A stretch of DNA of 64,000 bases from Prado023 sp963706885 (GTDB lineage: Bacteria; Actinomycetota; Actinomycetes; S36-B12; CAIYMF01): positions 1 through 64,000 of the forward strand of contig CAVPNX010000008.1 in assembly GCA_963706885.1 (NCBI GenBank), in the 5' to 3' direction. Position numbers and translations under genes: made by a program. This document shows, piece by piece, positions 47,708 to 57,743 of the stretch (within the stretch, counting starts at the first letter, position 1; each line of letters starts with the position of its first letter). A model generated the notes under the pieces. It was not told where the DNA came from. It did no database searches and saw only the letters and a list, made by a program, of their open reading frames with translations.

Positions 47708-48985
47708 GTGATCGACCTGCGACTGCTGCGAGATGACCCCGACCTGTTCCGCGACTCCCAGAGGGCCCGCGGCGAGGATCCCGGGCTGGTCGACGAGCTG
47801 CTCGCCGCCGATGAGGCCCGGCGCACCGCCGGCACCACCTTCGACGCCCTGCGCAACGAGCAGAAGGGCCTGGGCAAGGAGGTCGCGAAGGCCTCCCCCG
47901 AGGACAAGCCGGCGCTGTTGGCCCGGGCCAAGGACCTCGCCGACCAGGTGAAGGCCGCCGACGCCCAGCGCGCACAGGCCACCGAGCGGGCCGACGAGCT
48001 CGTCCTGGCGATCTCCAACCTGGTGCACCCGCAGTCCCCACGCGGCGGCGAGGAGGACTTCACCGTCCTCGAACAGCGCGGGACCATCCGCGACTTCGCG
48101 GGCGAGGGCATCACGGTGCGCGACCACCTCGAGATCGGCGAGGCCCTCGGTGCCATCGACGTGGAGCGCGGCGCGAAGGTGTCGGGGTCGCGGTTCTACT
48201 ACCTGACCGGCGTGGGGGCCCTGCTCGAGCTCGCCCTGATCAACCTCGCGATGGCCCAGGCGACCGCCAACGGGCTCACCCCGATCATCCCGCCGGCGCT
48301 GGTCAAGCCCGCGGCGATGGAGGGCACCGGCTTCCTCGGCCAGGCCGCGGAGAACGTCTACCGGCTCGAGGCCGACGACATGTACCTCGTCGGCACGGCG
48401 GAGGTTCCCCTGGCGGCCTACCACTCCGACGAGATCCTGCCCAGCGCCACCCTGCCGCGCCGGTTCGCCGGCTACTCCCCGTGCTTCCGGCGCGAGGCCG
48501 GGACCTACGGCAAGGACACCCGGGGCATCTTCCGCGTCCACTGGTTCGACAAGGTGGAGATGTTCACCTTCGCCGCACCCGAGGACGCCGAGGCCGAGCA
48601 CGCCCAGCTGCTGGAGTTCGAGAAGCAGTTCCTCGACAGCCTCGAGCTGCCCTACCGGGTGATCGACGTCGCCACCGGCGACCTCGGGTCGAGTGCGACC
48701 CGCAAGTTCGACTGCGAGGCGTGGATCCCCTCGCAGGGTCGCTACCGGGAGCTGACCTCGACGTCGAACTGCACCACGTTCCAGGCGCGCCGGCTGCGCG
48801 TCCGGGAGCGGACCGCCGACGGCACCGTCCGCCCCCTGGCCACCCTCAACGGGACCCTGGTGGCGATCCCCCGCACGATCATCGCGATCCTCGAGAACCA
48901 CCAGCAGGCCGATGGATCGGTGCGGGTCCCGGCCGCGCTGCGGCCGTTCCTCGGTGGTCGCGAGAGCCTCCAGCCGCTGGCCTGA
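47708..48985 (+). CDS. serS: Seryl-tRNA synthetase
   Basis: 425 residues, class II aminoacyl-tRNA synthetase. An N-terminal coiled-coil arm spans about residues 30-100 (MIDLRLLRDDPDLFRDSQRARG...). Motif 2 is SPCFRREAGTYGKDTRGIFRVHWFDKVEMF. The ELTSTSNCTTFQARRLRVR segment and motif 3 (TLNGTLVAIPRTIIAILENHQ) complete the active site. It charges tRNA-Ser, including the two Ser tRNAs in this window. The GTG at 47708 gives the invariant MIDLxLLR start. Confidence 0.97.
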   Translation: MIDLRLLRDDPDLFRDSQRARGEDPGLVDELLAADEARRTAGTTFDALRNEQKGLGKEVAKASPEDKPALLARAKDLADQVKAADAQRAQATERADELVLAISNLVHPQSPRGGEEDFTVLEQRGTIRDFAGEGITVRDHLEIGEALGAIDVERGAKVSGSRFYYLTGVGALLELALINLAMAQATANGLTPIIPPALVKPAAMEGTGFLGQAAENVYRLEADDMYLVGTAEVPLAAYHSDEILPSATLPRRFAGYSPCFRREAGTYGKDTRGIFRVHWFDKVEMFTFAAPEDAEAEHAQLLEFEKQFLDSLELPYRVIDVATGDLGSSATRKFDCEAWIPSQGRYRELTSTSNCTTFQARRLRVRERTADGTVRPLATLNGTLVAIPRTIIAILENHQQADGSVRVPAALRPFLGGRESLQPLA

Positions 48986-49045
48986 GTCCGCCGGCCCCAG
49001 CCGGGACCGCGGGCACGACGGGTGGGGTCGTGGAAGGATCGGTCC

Positions 49046-50032
49046 ATGGCAGACAGCGCCCGGGCGACGACGCGGCCGAGTCCCGAGGACCTGCCTGCCG
49101 CTGAGGTCCTGCCCGACGACATCGGGGTGCGCCCGGGCGGCTACGTCGAGGTCGATCTCGACGCCCCCATCCCCGTCCCCGACGACGTCGCCATGGTGGG
49201 CTCGGACCTCGACGGGACGCTGCTGGACCCGAGCCTGGCCGTCGGTCCGCGCAGTCTCGCGGCGATCCCCCACCTGGCCGACGCGGGGGTCGAGTTCGTC
49301 TACGTGACCGGCCGCCCGCCGCGGTGGCTGCGGCCCATCATCGCGCAGACCGGGCACGCGGGGATGGCCGTCTGCGCCAACGGCGCACTGGTCGTGGACC
49401 TCGCCGAGGAACGCCTCGTGCGCCGGACCGCCATCGAGCACGAGCTGGCCGCCACCGTCGCCCTGCGGCTGCGCGAGCTCGTCCCGGGGATCACGTTCGC
49501 CCTGGAGCGGCTCATCGAGGGAGCCGACGAGGCCCACAACCTCGACCACCTCACCGTCGTCGGCTTCGAGCCGTCGTACGACCCCCCGTGGGCCCGGATG
49601 CCGGGCGTGGAGAGCGGGGACATCCTGGACCTGATCGGCCGGGGCGAGCCGGTGAAGATCCTGGCAGCACCCCCCGCGGGCACGGGGCACGACTCCGACT
49701 CGCTGCTGGCCCTGGCCGAGGCGGAGTACGCCGATGTCCTGCACATCACCCACTCGGGGACGAAGGACGTCCTGATCGAGATCATGTCCGGCGAGATCGA
49801 CAAGGGGGTGGGCTTCCTCGAGGTCGCCGAGCTGCGCGGGATCGGGGCGCACCGCACGGTCGCCGTCGGGGACATGCCCAACGACGTCGCGCTCATCCGC
49901 GCCGCCGGCACCGGGTACGCGGTGGCCAACGCCCATCCCTCTGCCAGGGCGGCCGCCGATCACCTCATCCCGAGCAACTCCGCGGACGGTGTGGGCCGGC
50001 TGCTGGAGGCGATCCTGGAGGCGCACCGATGA
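49046..50032 (+). CDS. HAD family hydrolase (Cof-like phosphatase)
   Basis: 328 residues: a 45-residue leader, motif I MVGSDLDGTLLD, motif II VYVTGRPP, a Cof-type C2 cap, the GEIDKGVGFLEVAE lysine segment, and motif III/IV VAVGDMPNDVALIRAAGTGYAVANAH. Cof-type HADs dephosphorylate sugar phosphates and cofactors. It follows serS by 60 bp and overlaps the rhomboid gene at ATGA, a neighbourhood common in actinobacteria. Confidence 0.9.
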   Translation: MADSARATTRPSPEDLPAAEVLPDDIGVRPGGYVEVDLDAPIPVPDDVAMVGSDLDGTLLDPSLAVGPRSLAAIPHLADAGVEFVYVTGRPPRWLRPIIAQTGHAGMAVCANGALVVDLAEERLVRRTAIEHELAATVALRLRELVPGITFALERLIEGADEAHNLDHLTVVGFEPSYDPPWARMPGVESGDILDLIGRGEPVKILAAPPAGTGHDSDSLLALAEAEYADVLHITHSGTKDVLIEIMSGEIDKGVGFLEVAELRGIGAHRTVAVGDMPNDVALIRAAGTGYAVANAHPSARAAADHLIPSNSADGVGRLLEAILEAHR

Positions 50033-50637
50033 CCGTCCAGCCCGCACCCGCGCGTCGCCGGGGGTTCGCCCGGCTCGGACCTGCCGGCCCCCCTCTGCTG
50101 CTCCTGGCGATCATGTGGGTGCTGGAGACGATCGACGTGGTGCTGCGCGGATGGCTCGACAACGGCGGCATCCAGCCGCGGGAGTCCGAGGGGTTGCTCG
50201 GGATCCTGTTCGCCCCCCTGCTGCACGGGGGGTACGACCACCTGATCTCCAACACGATCCCCCTGCTCGTCCTGGGCACCCTCGTCGCCGCGGGCGGGGG
50301 GCGCGCGGTCTTCTGGAAGGTCACGGCCGTCGTGGTCGTGCTCGGTGGCCTGGGCACGTGGCTCATCTCCCCGTCCGACACGGTGACCATCGGCGCGAGC
50401 GGACTCGTCTTCGGCTACCTGGGGTACCTGCTGGTCGCGGGCATCCGGACCCGGCACTGGCGCGACCTGCTGATCGGCGTGGCCGTCCTGCTCGTCTACG
50501 GCTCGCTGCTGCTCGGGGCCGTGCCCTGGGCGGTGGCGGGCAACGTCTCCTGGCAGGCGCACCTGACCGGAGCACTCGCCGGGGGCCTGGCGGCGTGGTG
50601 GCTGGCACCGCGGCCCGCGCCCCGCATCCGCTCCTGA
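50029..50637 (+). CDS. Rhomboid family intramembrane serine protease
   Basis: 202 residues with six hydrophobic segments. The catalytic Ser lies in VTIGASGLVFGYLGYLL and the catalytic His in NVSWQAHLTGALAGGLAAWW, the rhomboid dyad (GxSG and a late His). LLHGGYDHLISNTIPLLVLG matches the HxxxxHxxxN region of helix 2. It should cleave transmembrane substrates. Translationally coupled to the HAD gene; convergent with pheA. Confidence 0.9.
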   Translation: MTVQPAPARRRGFARLGPAGPPLLLLAIMWVLETIDVVLRGWLDNGGIQPRESEGLLGILFAPLLHGGYDHLISNTIPLLVLGTLVAAGGGRAVFWKVTAVVVVLGGLGTWLISPSDTVTIGASGLVFGYLGYLLVAGIRTRHWRDLLIGVAVLLVYGSLLLGAVPWAVAGNVSWQAHLTGALAGGLAAWWLAPRPAPRIRS

Positions 50638-50656
50638 CCCAGCGACCGTCGTCCGG

Positions 50657-51496
50657 TCAGTCCAGCGACTCCCGGAACGGATGCGCGGGGTAGGTGCCCA
50701 GGATGCTGACCTCGTGGGAGAAGAACTCCAGCTCCTCGAGGGCGAAGGCCAGCCCGCGGTCGGCGGGGTGGCCGTCCACGTCGGCGTAGAACTGCGTGGC
50801 CGAGAAGTGCCCGTCGAGCATGTAGCTCTCGAGCTTGGTCATGTTGACCCCGTTGGTGGCGAACCCGCCCAACGCCTTGAACAGCGCCGCCGGCACGTTG
50901 CGCACGCGGAACACCAGGGTCGTGATCAGCGGACCGTCGGCCGGATCGGTGTCCTCCGGCTCGCGGGCGAGGACGAGGAACCGCGTGGTGTTGTGGTCGG
51001 CGTCCTCGATGTTCTCGGCCAGGATCTCCAGGCCGTAGGTCCGGGCCGCCAGGGCGGAGGCGATCGCGGCACGCGACGGGTCGGCCACCTCGGCGACCTC
51101 CCGTGCCGAGCCGGCCGTGTCCGCCGCCACGATCGGCGTCAGGCCGAGCCGACGGATCGCGTTGCGGCACTGCCCGAGGGCCATCACATGGCTCTCGACG
51201 GTCCGCAGGTCCTCGATCCGGGCGCCGGGGACGCCGAGCAGCTGGTGGCGGATCGGCAGGAAGTGCTCGCCGACGATCGCCAGGCCCGCGACGGGCAGCA
51301 GGTGGTAGATGTCCGACACCCGCCCGGCCAGCGAGTTCTCGATCGGGATCATCGCCAGGGGTGCGCTGCCGTCGGCGACGGCGGCGAAGACGTCCTCGAA
51401 CGTGGCGCACGGCAGCGGCGTCGCACTCGGGTACACCTCGTTGATGGCGATGTGCGAGTTCGCCCCCATCTCGCCCTGGAACGCCACGACGGTCAC
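50657..51496 (-). CDS. pheA: Prephenate dehydratase
   Basis: 279 residues. The dehydratase domain shows VAFQGEMGANSHIA, MIPIENSLAGRVSDIYHLL, and the catalytic TRF triplet in NTTRFLVLA. A regulatory ACT domain follows (VRNVPAALFKALGGFATNGVNMTKLESYML). It converts prephenate to phenylpyruvate in phenylalanine synthesis and should be feedback-controlled by phenylalanine. The ATG overlaps the DUF4446 stop as ATGA. Confidence 0.95.
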   Translation of the reverse strand: MTVVAFQGEMGANSHIAINEVYPSATPLPCATFEDVFAAVADGSAPLAMIPIENSLAGRVSDIYHLLPVAGLAIVGEHFLPIRHQLLGVPGARIEDLRTVESHVMALGQCRNAIRRLGLTPIVAADTAGSAREVAEVADPSRAAIASALAARTYGLEILAENIEDADHNTTRFLVLAREPEDTDPADGPLITTLVFRVRNVPAALFKALGGFATNGVNMTKLESYMLDGHFSATQFYADVDGHPADRGLAFALEELEFFSHEVSILGTYPAHPFRESLD

Positions 51497-52122
51497 TGTC
51501 GACTCCCCACTGCTGCATCGATCGCCTGCTGCTCCTCGGCGGTCAGGCTACCGTCGGGCGAGCCGGCCGAGATCGTGCGGACGTACGTGCGCACGTCGGC
51601 CTTGCCGGCCAGGGTGGTCAGGACCAGCCCCGAGCTGGTGTCGTCGAGCAGGGCCACGCTGTAGGACAGCCGGCCGCCGACGTCGGCGAAGGCGTCATAG
51701 CGGACCAGGGCGACGTGGCGCAGGGCGGTCGGATCGCCCCTGTCGTCCACGCGGGCCGCGACGTCCTCGAGCTGGCTGCGCAGGGCGTCGACGTCCTGGC
51801 GGACGGCCGCGGACTGGGCGGCGAGGTCCTCGACGTGCGCGCTGAGTCCATCCACCTGGTCACGCATCGCTGCCAGGCTTCCGGCCAGCACCTCACGGGC
51901 GGCACCGTCCGGGTCCCGCCCGGGCGCGACAACGGGGCCACTGTCCGGGTCGGCCCCGGAGAGGTCGTCCCGACCTTCGTCGGCCGCCGCCGACCCGGCT
52001 GGTGCCGCGCTGCGGGAGGGCCGCCGCACCCACCGACGGTTCGCGATGGTGGCCAGCACGATCGCGGCGACCGCCAGCACAAGGGCGATCAACGCCAGGG
52101 CGGTGCTCACGGCCGGGGACAT
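51493..52122 (-). CDS. DUF4446 family membrane-anchored protein
   Basis: 209 residues: one N-terminal membrane helix (ALALIALVLAVAAIVLATI), a coiled-coil-like heptad region (REVLAGSLAAMRDQVDGLSAHVEDLAAQSAAVRQDVDALRSQLEDV), and the DUF4446 core (RHVALVRYDAFADVGGRLSYSVALLDDTSSGLVLTTL). Function unknown. It precedes and overlaps pheA. Confidence 0.85.
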   Translation of the reverse strand: MSPAVSTALALIALVLAVAAIVLATIANRRWVRRPSRSAAPAGSAAADEGRDDLSGADPDSGPVVAPGRDPDGAAREVLAGSLAAMRDQVDGLSAHVEDLAAQSAAVRQDVDALRSQLEDVAARVDDRGDPTALRHVALVRYDAFADVGGRLSYSVALLDDTSSGLVLTTLAGKADVRTYVRTISAGSPDGSLTAEEQQAIDAAVGSRQ

Positions 52123-52162
52123 GGACCCACAGGGTAGTCGCCGCGCGCCGGGGGGAGAAAAG

Positions 52163-52202
52163 GGTTCGGACGTCACCGACGGGGGATGCAGTGACGTCCG
52201 AA
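52163..52202 (-). terminator. Hairpin with T-run on the minus strand
   Basis: A perfect 13-bp stem, GTTCGGACGTCAC with GTGACGTCCGAAC, around a 14-base loop. Read on the minus strand it is followed by CCTTTTCT. It lies after the GDPD gene and 41 bp before DUF4446, so it probably ends GDPD transcription, and could alternatively attenuate DUF4446-pheA. Confidence 0.6.
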
Positions 52203-52267
52203 CTGGTTGAATCATATGCCACCGCCGCGGACACGAGCAACTGCCCAGCGCAGGTATTGCGTGAGTC

Positions 52268-52287
52268 GGATCACAACGACGTGATCC
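52268..52287. repeat. Short inverted repeat GGATCAC-N6-GTGATCC
   Basis: A 7-bp perfect inverted repeat with six-base spacing, operator-like in size, within the 340-bp gap between DUF4446 and GDPD. The rest of that gap shows no gene. Confidence 0.45.
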
Positions 52288-52463
52288 TTCCGTCACGTCC
52301 GCCACTGATCCGCAAGATCACAGGCGATGCCGCCGTTCCACGCACGACCAGCCGGAGCCATCCCCGGCGCACCCAGGCAGCCGGGACGCCTGGCCGGCTG
52401 CCCCGCGCGGGGCCGCGCGCGCACGCCCGACGTCCGTGGGCCGGCGCGTGCGCACCGACCCGG

Positions 52464-53321
52464 CTAGGTCCCCTGGCGGACCGCCGCCAGCACGTCGCCC
52501 GGGCGGTTGGTGATGATCGCGGTCACGCCCAGGTCACGGCAGAGCGCGACATCCTCGGGCTCATCGACCGTCCAGACGTAGAGCTGCCCGCCGAGGCGGC
52601 GGACCCGCTCCGCGTAGCTCGGGTGGGCGCGGAGGATGGCGATGTCCGGGCCGGCGATCGTGGCACCGAAGGGCAGGTCACCGGCGCGCATCCGCAGCGG
52701 CACCCGGTCCATGAGGAACACGCGCGGCACACCGGGGGCGAGCGTCCGGAACCGGCGGACCGCCTGGGCGGAGAAGGACATCACCCGCACGGGGTGTGGG
52801 CCCTGGCGCGCCGGATTGGCCAGCCCGAACCTGCGCAGCTGCGCCACGACGGCCTGCTCGACCCACCCCGCATAGCGGGTCGGGTGCTTGGTCTCGATCG
52901 CCAGCAGGACCGGGCGGGGACTGCTCGTGACGAGGTCCAGCAGCGTGGGCAGCGTCAGGATCCCGCCCGATGGGTCGGCCAGGACGTCCTCACCGGGCCA
53001 GGACTCCAGTCGCCGGTCGGCGACCCGGCGCTCCCGCAGCGGCCGTCGCGCGGGGCGTGGGCCGCCCTGCTCCGCCCAGGACCCGAAGTCGTGGCGCCGC
53101 AGGTCGGCAAGGGTCTTGGTGGAGACCACACCCCACCCGTCGCTGGTGCGATCGATCCGGCGGTCGTGCACGCAGACGAGGTGCCCGTCGGCGGTCAGGC
53201 GGACGTCGCACTCCAGCCCGTCGGCACCCTGCTCGATGGCCAGCTCGTAGGCGGCCAACGTGTGCTCGGCCCGCAGCGCACTGGCGCCCCGGTGCGCGAT
53301 CACCAGGGGATGGCCGGACAC
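52464..53321 (-). CDS. Glycerophosphodiester phosphodiesterase family protein
   Basis: 285 residues, TIM-barrel GDPD fold: PLVIAHRGASALRAEHTLAAYELAIEQGADGLECDVRLTADGHLVCVHDRRIDRT contains the catalytic His pair, Glu-Cys-Asp metal ligands and HD. The common PENT is replaced by AEHT. VWTVDEPEDVALCRDLGVTAIITNRPGDVL is the usual end. It hydrolyses glycerophosphodiesters to glycerol-3-phosphate and an alcohol. No signal peptide, so cytoplasmic. GTG at 53321 opens directly before the conserved core. Confidence 0.9.
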   Translation of the reverse strand: MSGHPLVIAHRGASALRAEHTLAAYELAIEQGADGLECDVRLTADGHLVCVHDRRIDRTSDGWGVVSTKTLADLRRHDFGSWAEQGGPRPARRPLRERRVADRRLESWPGEDVLADPSGGILTLPTLLDLVTSSPRPVLLAIETKHPTRYAGWVEQAVVAQLRRFGLANPARQGPHPVRVMSFSAQAVRRFRTLAPGVPRVFLMDRVPLRMRAGDLPFGATIAGPDIAILRAHPSYAERVRRLGGQLYVWTVDEPEDVALCRDLGVTAIITNRPGDVLAAVRQGT

Positions 53322-53431
53322 GGGACCAGCATGCCCGCTGGCCCCACCCTCCCGCGCGCTGTGCACGTCCTCGTCACCCCCGTGTCCCGATCGTGGGGTC
53401 GGGGCGCCGGCCGGGAGTCGGGGGCCCGTCC

Positions 53432-54955
53432 TCACGTGGGCTCCGGGCCGATGAGCACGCCGGGGTTGAGCAACCCGCGGGGGTCGACCGTCGCCTTGAT
53501 CGCCCGCATCCACGCCACCTGCTCCGGGGAACGGGCAAGGTGCAGCTGATCTGCCTTCAGCCGGCCGATGCCGTGCTCGGCGCTGATGCTGCCACCCAGC
53601 TCGACGATCGCCCCGAGGACGCGATCGGCCAGCGCCTCATCGGCGTCGACCAGCTGCACGTGCAGGTTGCCGTCGAGGGCGTGGCCGAAGATGCCCGCCC
53701 ACGGGCGACCGCCGGGCTCCGCGGGCGCGGACGACGTGGACGACGCAGCACGGCTCCCGCCGCCTGCCCCCGCGCCTGCCGGGGCCGCGCCCTCCGGGGC
53801 ACCCGCACCCGCCGAGGCAGCACCCGCCGACGCCACCACCGCATGGATCGCCGCGACGGCGGCGTCGAGGTCCGCGAGGCGGACGCTCACGTCGAGCTTG
53901 TGCACCTCCGGCAGGGTCGCGTAGACCTCGGTCTGCCGCTCACGCAACGCCCACAGCGCCCGCTGCTGCGCAGCGTCCGTGGCGACGGCGACCACTCGAT
54001 CGGCGACCGGCGCCAGGCCCTCGGCTGTCGCGCCGTCGGCCACCTCGAGGAGAACGGCCCACGCGGTGCCCGCGGGCAGCGGGTCGGCGATCCCCAGCAC
54101 CGCCGCCGCCCGCGCGATGCCCGCGGAATCCACGACCTCGGCGGCCAGGAGCATGCCCCGCGGGACCTCGCGTGCGCACCGGACCGCCTCGGCGAGGTCG
54201 GCGACCGCCAGGAGCGCCACCGAGGAAGGCCCCGGTTGGGGGTGCAGGGCGACCTCCACCGCGGTGATGACCCCGAGGGTGCCCTCGCTCCCGGCGAGCA
54301 GCGCGGACAGGTCGTAGCCGCAGTTGTCCTTGCGTGGACGACCGACCGTGCTCACGATCCGTCCGTCGGCGAGCACGGCCTCCAGCCCGCGCACCTGCTC
54401 GCGCATCATGCCGAAGGCACACACGCCCACGCCGCCGGCGTTCGTGGCGACCATCCCGCCGACGGTGGCCGAGTCACGGGCCGCCAGGTCGACACCGAGG
54501 TGCAGCCCCGCCCGGCGGGCGTGGCCGGCGAGTCGGGCGGCCGTGACCCCGGCTCCGGCAACGACCGTCCGCTCGGCCACGTCAACCGGATCGAGCCGGT
54601 CCAGCCCGGTCGTCAGGAGCAGCAGGCAGGGGCGGTCGGGCACGGATCCGCCGACCAGCCCGGTGTTGCCGCCCTGGACCTGCACGGCGACGCCGGCCGC
54701 CTGGGCCGCGCGCAGCACCAGCGCCACCTGCTCGGTGGTGCCCGGTCGCACCGCCGCCAACGCGCGGCCGCGCCATCTCCCGGTCCAGTCGACCTCGTGC
54801 CCGGCCAGCACCGCCTGGTCCGTGATGACCGGTATCCCCGCGCCATCCAGGGACGTGCGAAGGCCCGCCGGCAGGTCGTGGCCGCCGAGACCCACCCCGG
54901 TCTGCTGGCGGGGTGTCCCAGGTGGATCATCGGCCGAAGCACGTGCGGTCGTCAC
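53432..54955 (-). CDS. FAD-binding oxidoreductase (GlcD/D-lactate dehydrogenase-like)
   Basis: About 507 residues. The PCMH FAD-binding domain has PGTTEQVALVLRAAQAAGVAVQVQGGNTGLVGG, then ARDSATVGGMVATNAGG and CGYDLSALLAGSEGTLGVITAVEVAL. The C-terminal oxidase domain ends GSISAEHGIGRLKADQL...DPRGLLNPGVL. It probably oxidises a 2-hydroxyacid. A 45-residue Ala/Gly/Ser/Pro-rich insert (SAGAASAGAGAPEGAAPAGAGAG...) interrupts the C-terminal domain around residues 375-420, an unusual feature. It diverges from the aldolase gene. Confidence 0.87.
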   Translation of the reverse strand: MTTARASADDPPGTPRQQTGVGLGGHDLPAGLRTSLDGAGIPVITDQAVLAGHEVDWTGRWRGRALAAVRPGTTEQVALVLRAAQAAGVAVQVQGGNTGLVGGSVPDRPCLLLLTTGLDRLDPVDVAERTVVAGAGVTAARLAGHARRAGLHLGVDLAARDSATVGGMVATNAGGVGVCAFGMMREQVRGLEAVLADGRIVSTVGRPRKDNCGYDLSALLAGSEGTLGVITAVEVALHPQPGPSSVALLAVADLAEAVRCAREVPRGMLLAAEVVDSAGIARAAAVLGIADPLPAGTAWAVLLEVADGATAEGLAPVADRVVAVATDAAQQRALWALRERQTEVYATLPEVHKLDVSVRLADLDAAVAAIHAVVASAGAASAGAGAPEGAAPAGAGAGGGSRAASSTSSAPAEPGGRPWAGIFGHALDGNLHVQLVDADEALADRVLGAIVELGGSISAEHGIGRLKADQLHLARSPEQVAWMRAIKATVDPRGLLNPGVLIGPEPT

Positions 54956-55147
54956 GGGGACATCCTGCCCAGCCCGGGTGCCGCCCGCCCGATCGGCAGG
55001 TGGACCTGCAGGCGCCGCCCGGGTGAACTCCCGCCGAACGTCGCCGGGGCCGGTCGGCGCCACCGCGCGTCGGCTGCGGCGTGGTGTCAGGATGACTGTC
55101 ATGCACGGCGGGACTCGTCGTGCTGTCGAACGAGGAGGAGCCCTTCA

Positions 55148-56176
<1,029 letters not shown>

Positions 56177-56206
56177 GGCGAACGACACAACACCCCGCAC
56201 GCAAAT

Positions 56207-56235
56207 GCGGCGCTCCCCACCCCGGGGGGCGCCGC
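56207..56235 (+). terminator. Hairpin terminator after the aldolase gene
   Basis: Stem GCGGCGCTCCCC with GGGGGGCGCCGC (one G-T pair) and a five-base loop, 30 bp after the stop codon. It is followed by TTGCGGTTGTGT rather than a clean T-run. Confidence 0.7.
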
Positions 56236-56244
56236 TTGCGGTTG

Positions 56245-56312
56245 TGTCATGGATCCGGCAGTTCAAGTGCGGTGTCATCGATCCGGCAATCAAAGTGCTG
56301 GATCGATGACAC
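56245..56312. repeat. Tandem half-unit plus palindrome with GTCATSGATCCGGCA core
   Basis: A unit beginning TGTCATGGATCCGGCA (56245) is repeated at 56273 as TGTCATCGATCCGGCA, and the second forms a palindrome with GGATCGATGACAC (56300-56312), stem 13 bp. It lies between fbaA and purA. Confidence 0.7.
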
Positions 56313-56441
56313 AGCCGCGGCGCGGGGCGGGCGGCGGGGGGAGCCGGGGCCCCCTGCGGCGCTAGTGTGGTCTGGCACCACCGCCGCGGGGGTGCAGGTT
56401 GCGTGTGCCCGCACTGGGCGCGCCCGAGGGTGGAGGCACCG

Positions 56442-57728
56442 ATGCCGGCGATCGTGATCGTGGGGGCCCAGTGGGGCGACGAGGGCAAGGGCAAGGCGAC
56501 CGACCTGCTCGGCGGGCGCGCCGACTACGTCGTGCGCTACCAGGGCGGCAACAACGCCGGGCACACCGTGGTGATCGGCGATGCGAAGTTCGCCCTGCAC
56601 CTGCTGCCCAGCGGGATCCTGTCGCCCACCTGCGTGCCGGTGATCGGCAACGGGGTCGTGATCGACCTGGAGGTCCTGTTCCGTGAGATGGACGGCCTGA
56701 TCGCCCGCGGCGTGGACCCCTCGCGGCTGGTCATCAGCGCCAACGCACACATCATCACGCCGTACAACGTCACCCTCGACAAGGTCACCGAGCGGTTCCT
56801 GGGCAAGGCCAAGATCGGGACCACCGGCCGGGGGATCGGCCCCACCTACGGGGACAAGATGGCCCGGGTCGGCATCCGCATCCAGGACCTCATGGACCCC
56901 TCGATCCTGCACCGCAAGGTCGAGGGCGCCCTGGTCAACAAGAACCAGGCCCTGGTGAAGGTCTTCAACCGCCGGGCGGTCGAGGTCGACCAGACCGTGG
57001 AGCAGCTGCTGTCCTACGCCGACCGGCTGCGCCCGCACATCGTCGACACCGCCCTGCTGCTCAACGACGCCCTGGACCGCGGCGAGACGGTCGTCCTCGA
57101 GGGTGGACAGGGCACCCTGCTCGACGTCGACCACGGCACCTACCCCTACGTCACCTCGTCGAACCCCACGGCGGGGGGCGCCTGCACCGGCTCGGGCATC
57201 GGGCCGACCCGGATCGACCGCGTCCTGGGGATCCTCAAGGCCTACACCACCCGCGTGGGCGAGGGCCCGTTCCCGACCGAGCTGTTCGACGACGACGGCG
57301 AGAAGCTGCGAACGATCGGCGGGGAGGTCGGCGTCACGACGGGCCGCAACCGTCGCTGCGGGTGGTTCGACGCGCCGATCGCGCGCTACGCCACACGGGT
57401 GAACGGCATGACCGACTACTTCCTGACCAAGCTCGACGTGCTGAGCACCTTCGACGAGATCCCGGTGTGCGTCGGCTACGACGTGGACGGCACGCGCGTC
57501 GATGAGATCCCCACCACCCAGACCGAGTTCCACCACGCGACGCCCATCTACGAGGTCCTGCCGGGCTGGGGATCCGACATCTCCGAGGTGCGCGACTTCG
57601 CCGGCCTGCCGGCCAACTGCCGCACGTACGTGCGCTTCCTGGAGGAGCAGGCGGGCTGCCGGGTATCGGCCATCGGGGTGGGACCTGACCGCGATGCGAC
57701 GCTGGTGCTCAACGACCTGCTCACCTGA
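56442..57728 (+). CDS. purA: Adenylosuccinate synthetase
   Basis: 428 residues with all family motifs: VGAQWGDEGKGKATDLL (GTP P-loop and catalytic Asp), YQGGNNAGHTVV (catalytic His), GTTGRGIGPTYGDKMAR, LEGGQGTLLDVDHGTYPYVTSSN, and VTTGRNRRCGWFDA. It joins IMO and aspartate (IMP plus Asp, using GTP) to make adenylosuccinate, the first step from IMP to AMP. Start at ATG 56442, invariant PAIVIVGAQWGDEG beginning. Confidence 0.97.
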   Translation: MPAIVIVGAQWGDEGKGKATDLLGGRADYVVRYQGGNNAGHTVVIGDAKFALHLLPSGILSPTCVPVIGNGVVIDLEVLFREMDGLIARGVDPSRLVISANAHIITPYNVTLDKVTERFLGKAKIGTTGRGIGPTYGDKMARVGIRIQDLMDPSILHRKVEGALVNKNQALVKVFNRRAVEVDQTVEQLLSYADRLRPHIVDTALLLNDALDRGETVVLEGGQGTLLDVDHGTYPYVTSSNPTAGGACTGSGIGPTRIDRVLGILKAYTTRVGEGPFPTELFDDDGEKLRTIGGEVGVTTGRNRRCGWFDAPIARYATRVNGMTDYFLTKLDVLSTFDEIPVCVGYDVDGTRVDEIPTTQTEFHHATPIYEVLPGWGSDISEVRDFAGLPANCRTYVRFLEEQAGCRVSAIGVGPDRDATLVLNDLLT

Positions 57729-57743
57729 GCCGATAACGGGGGC

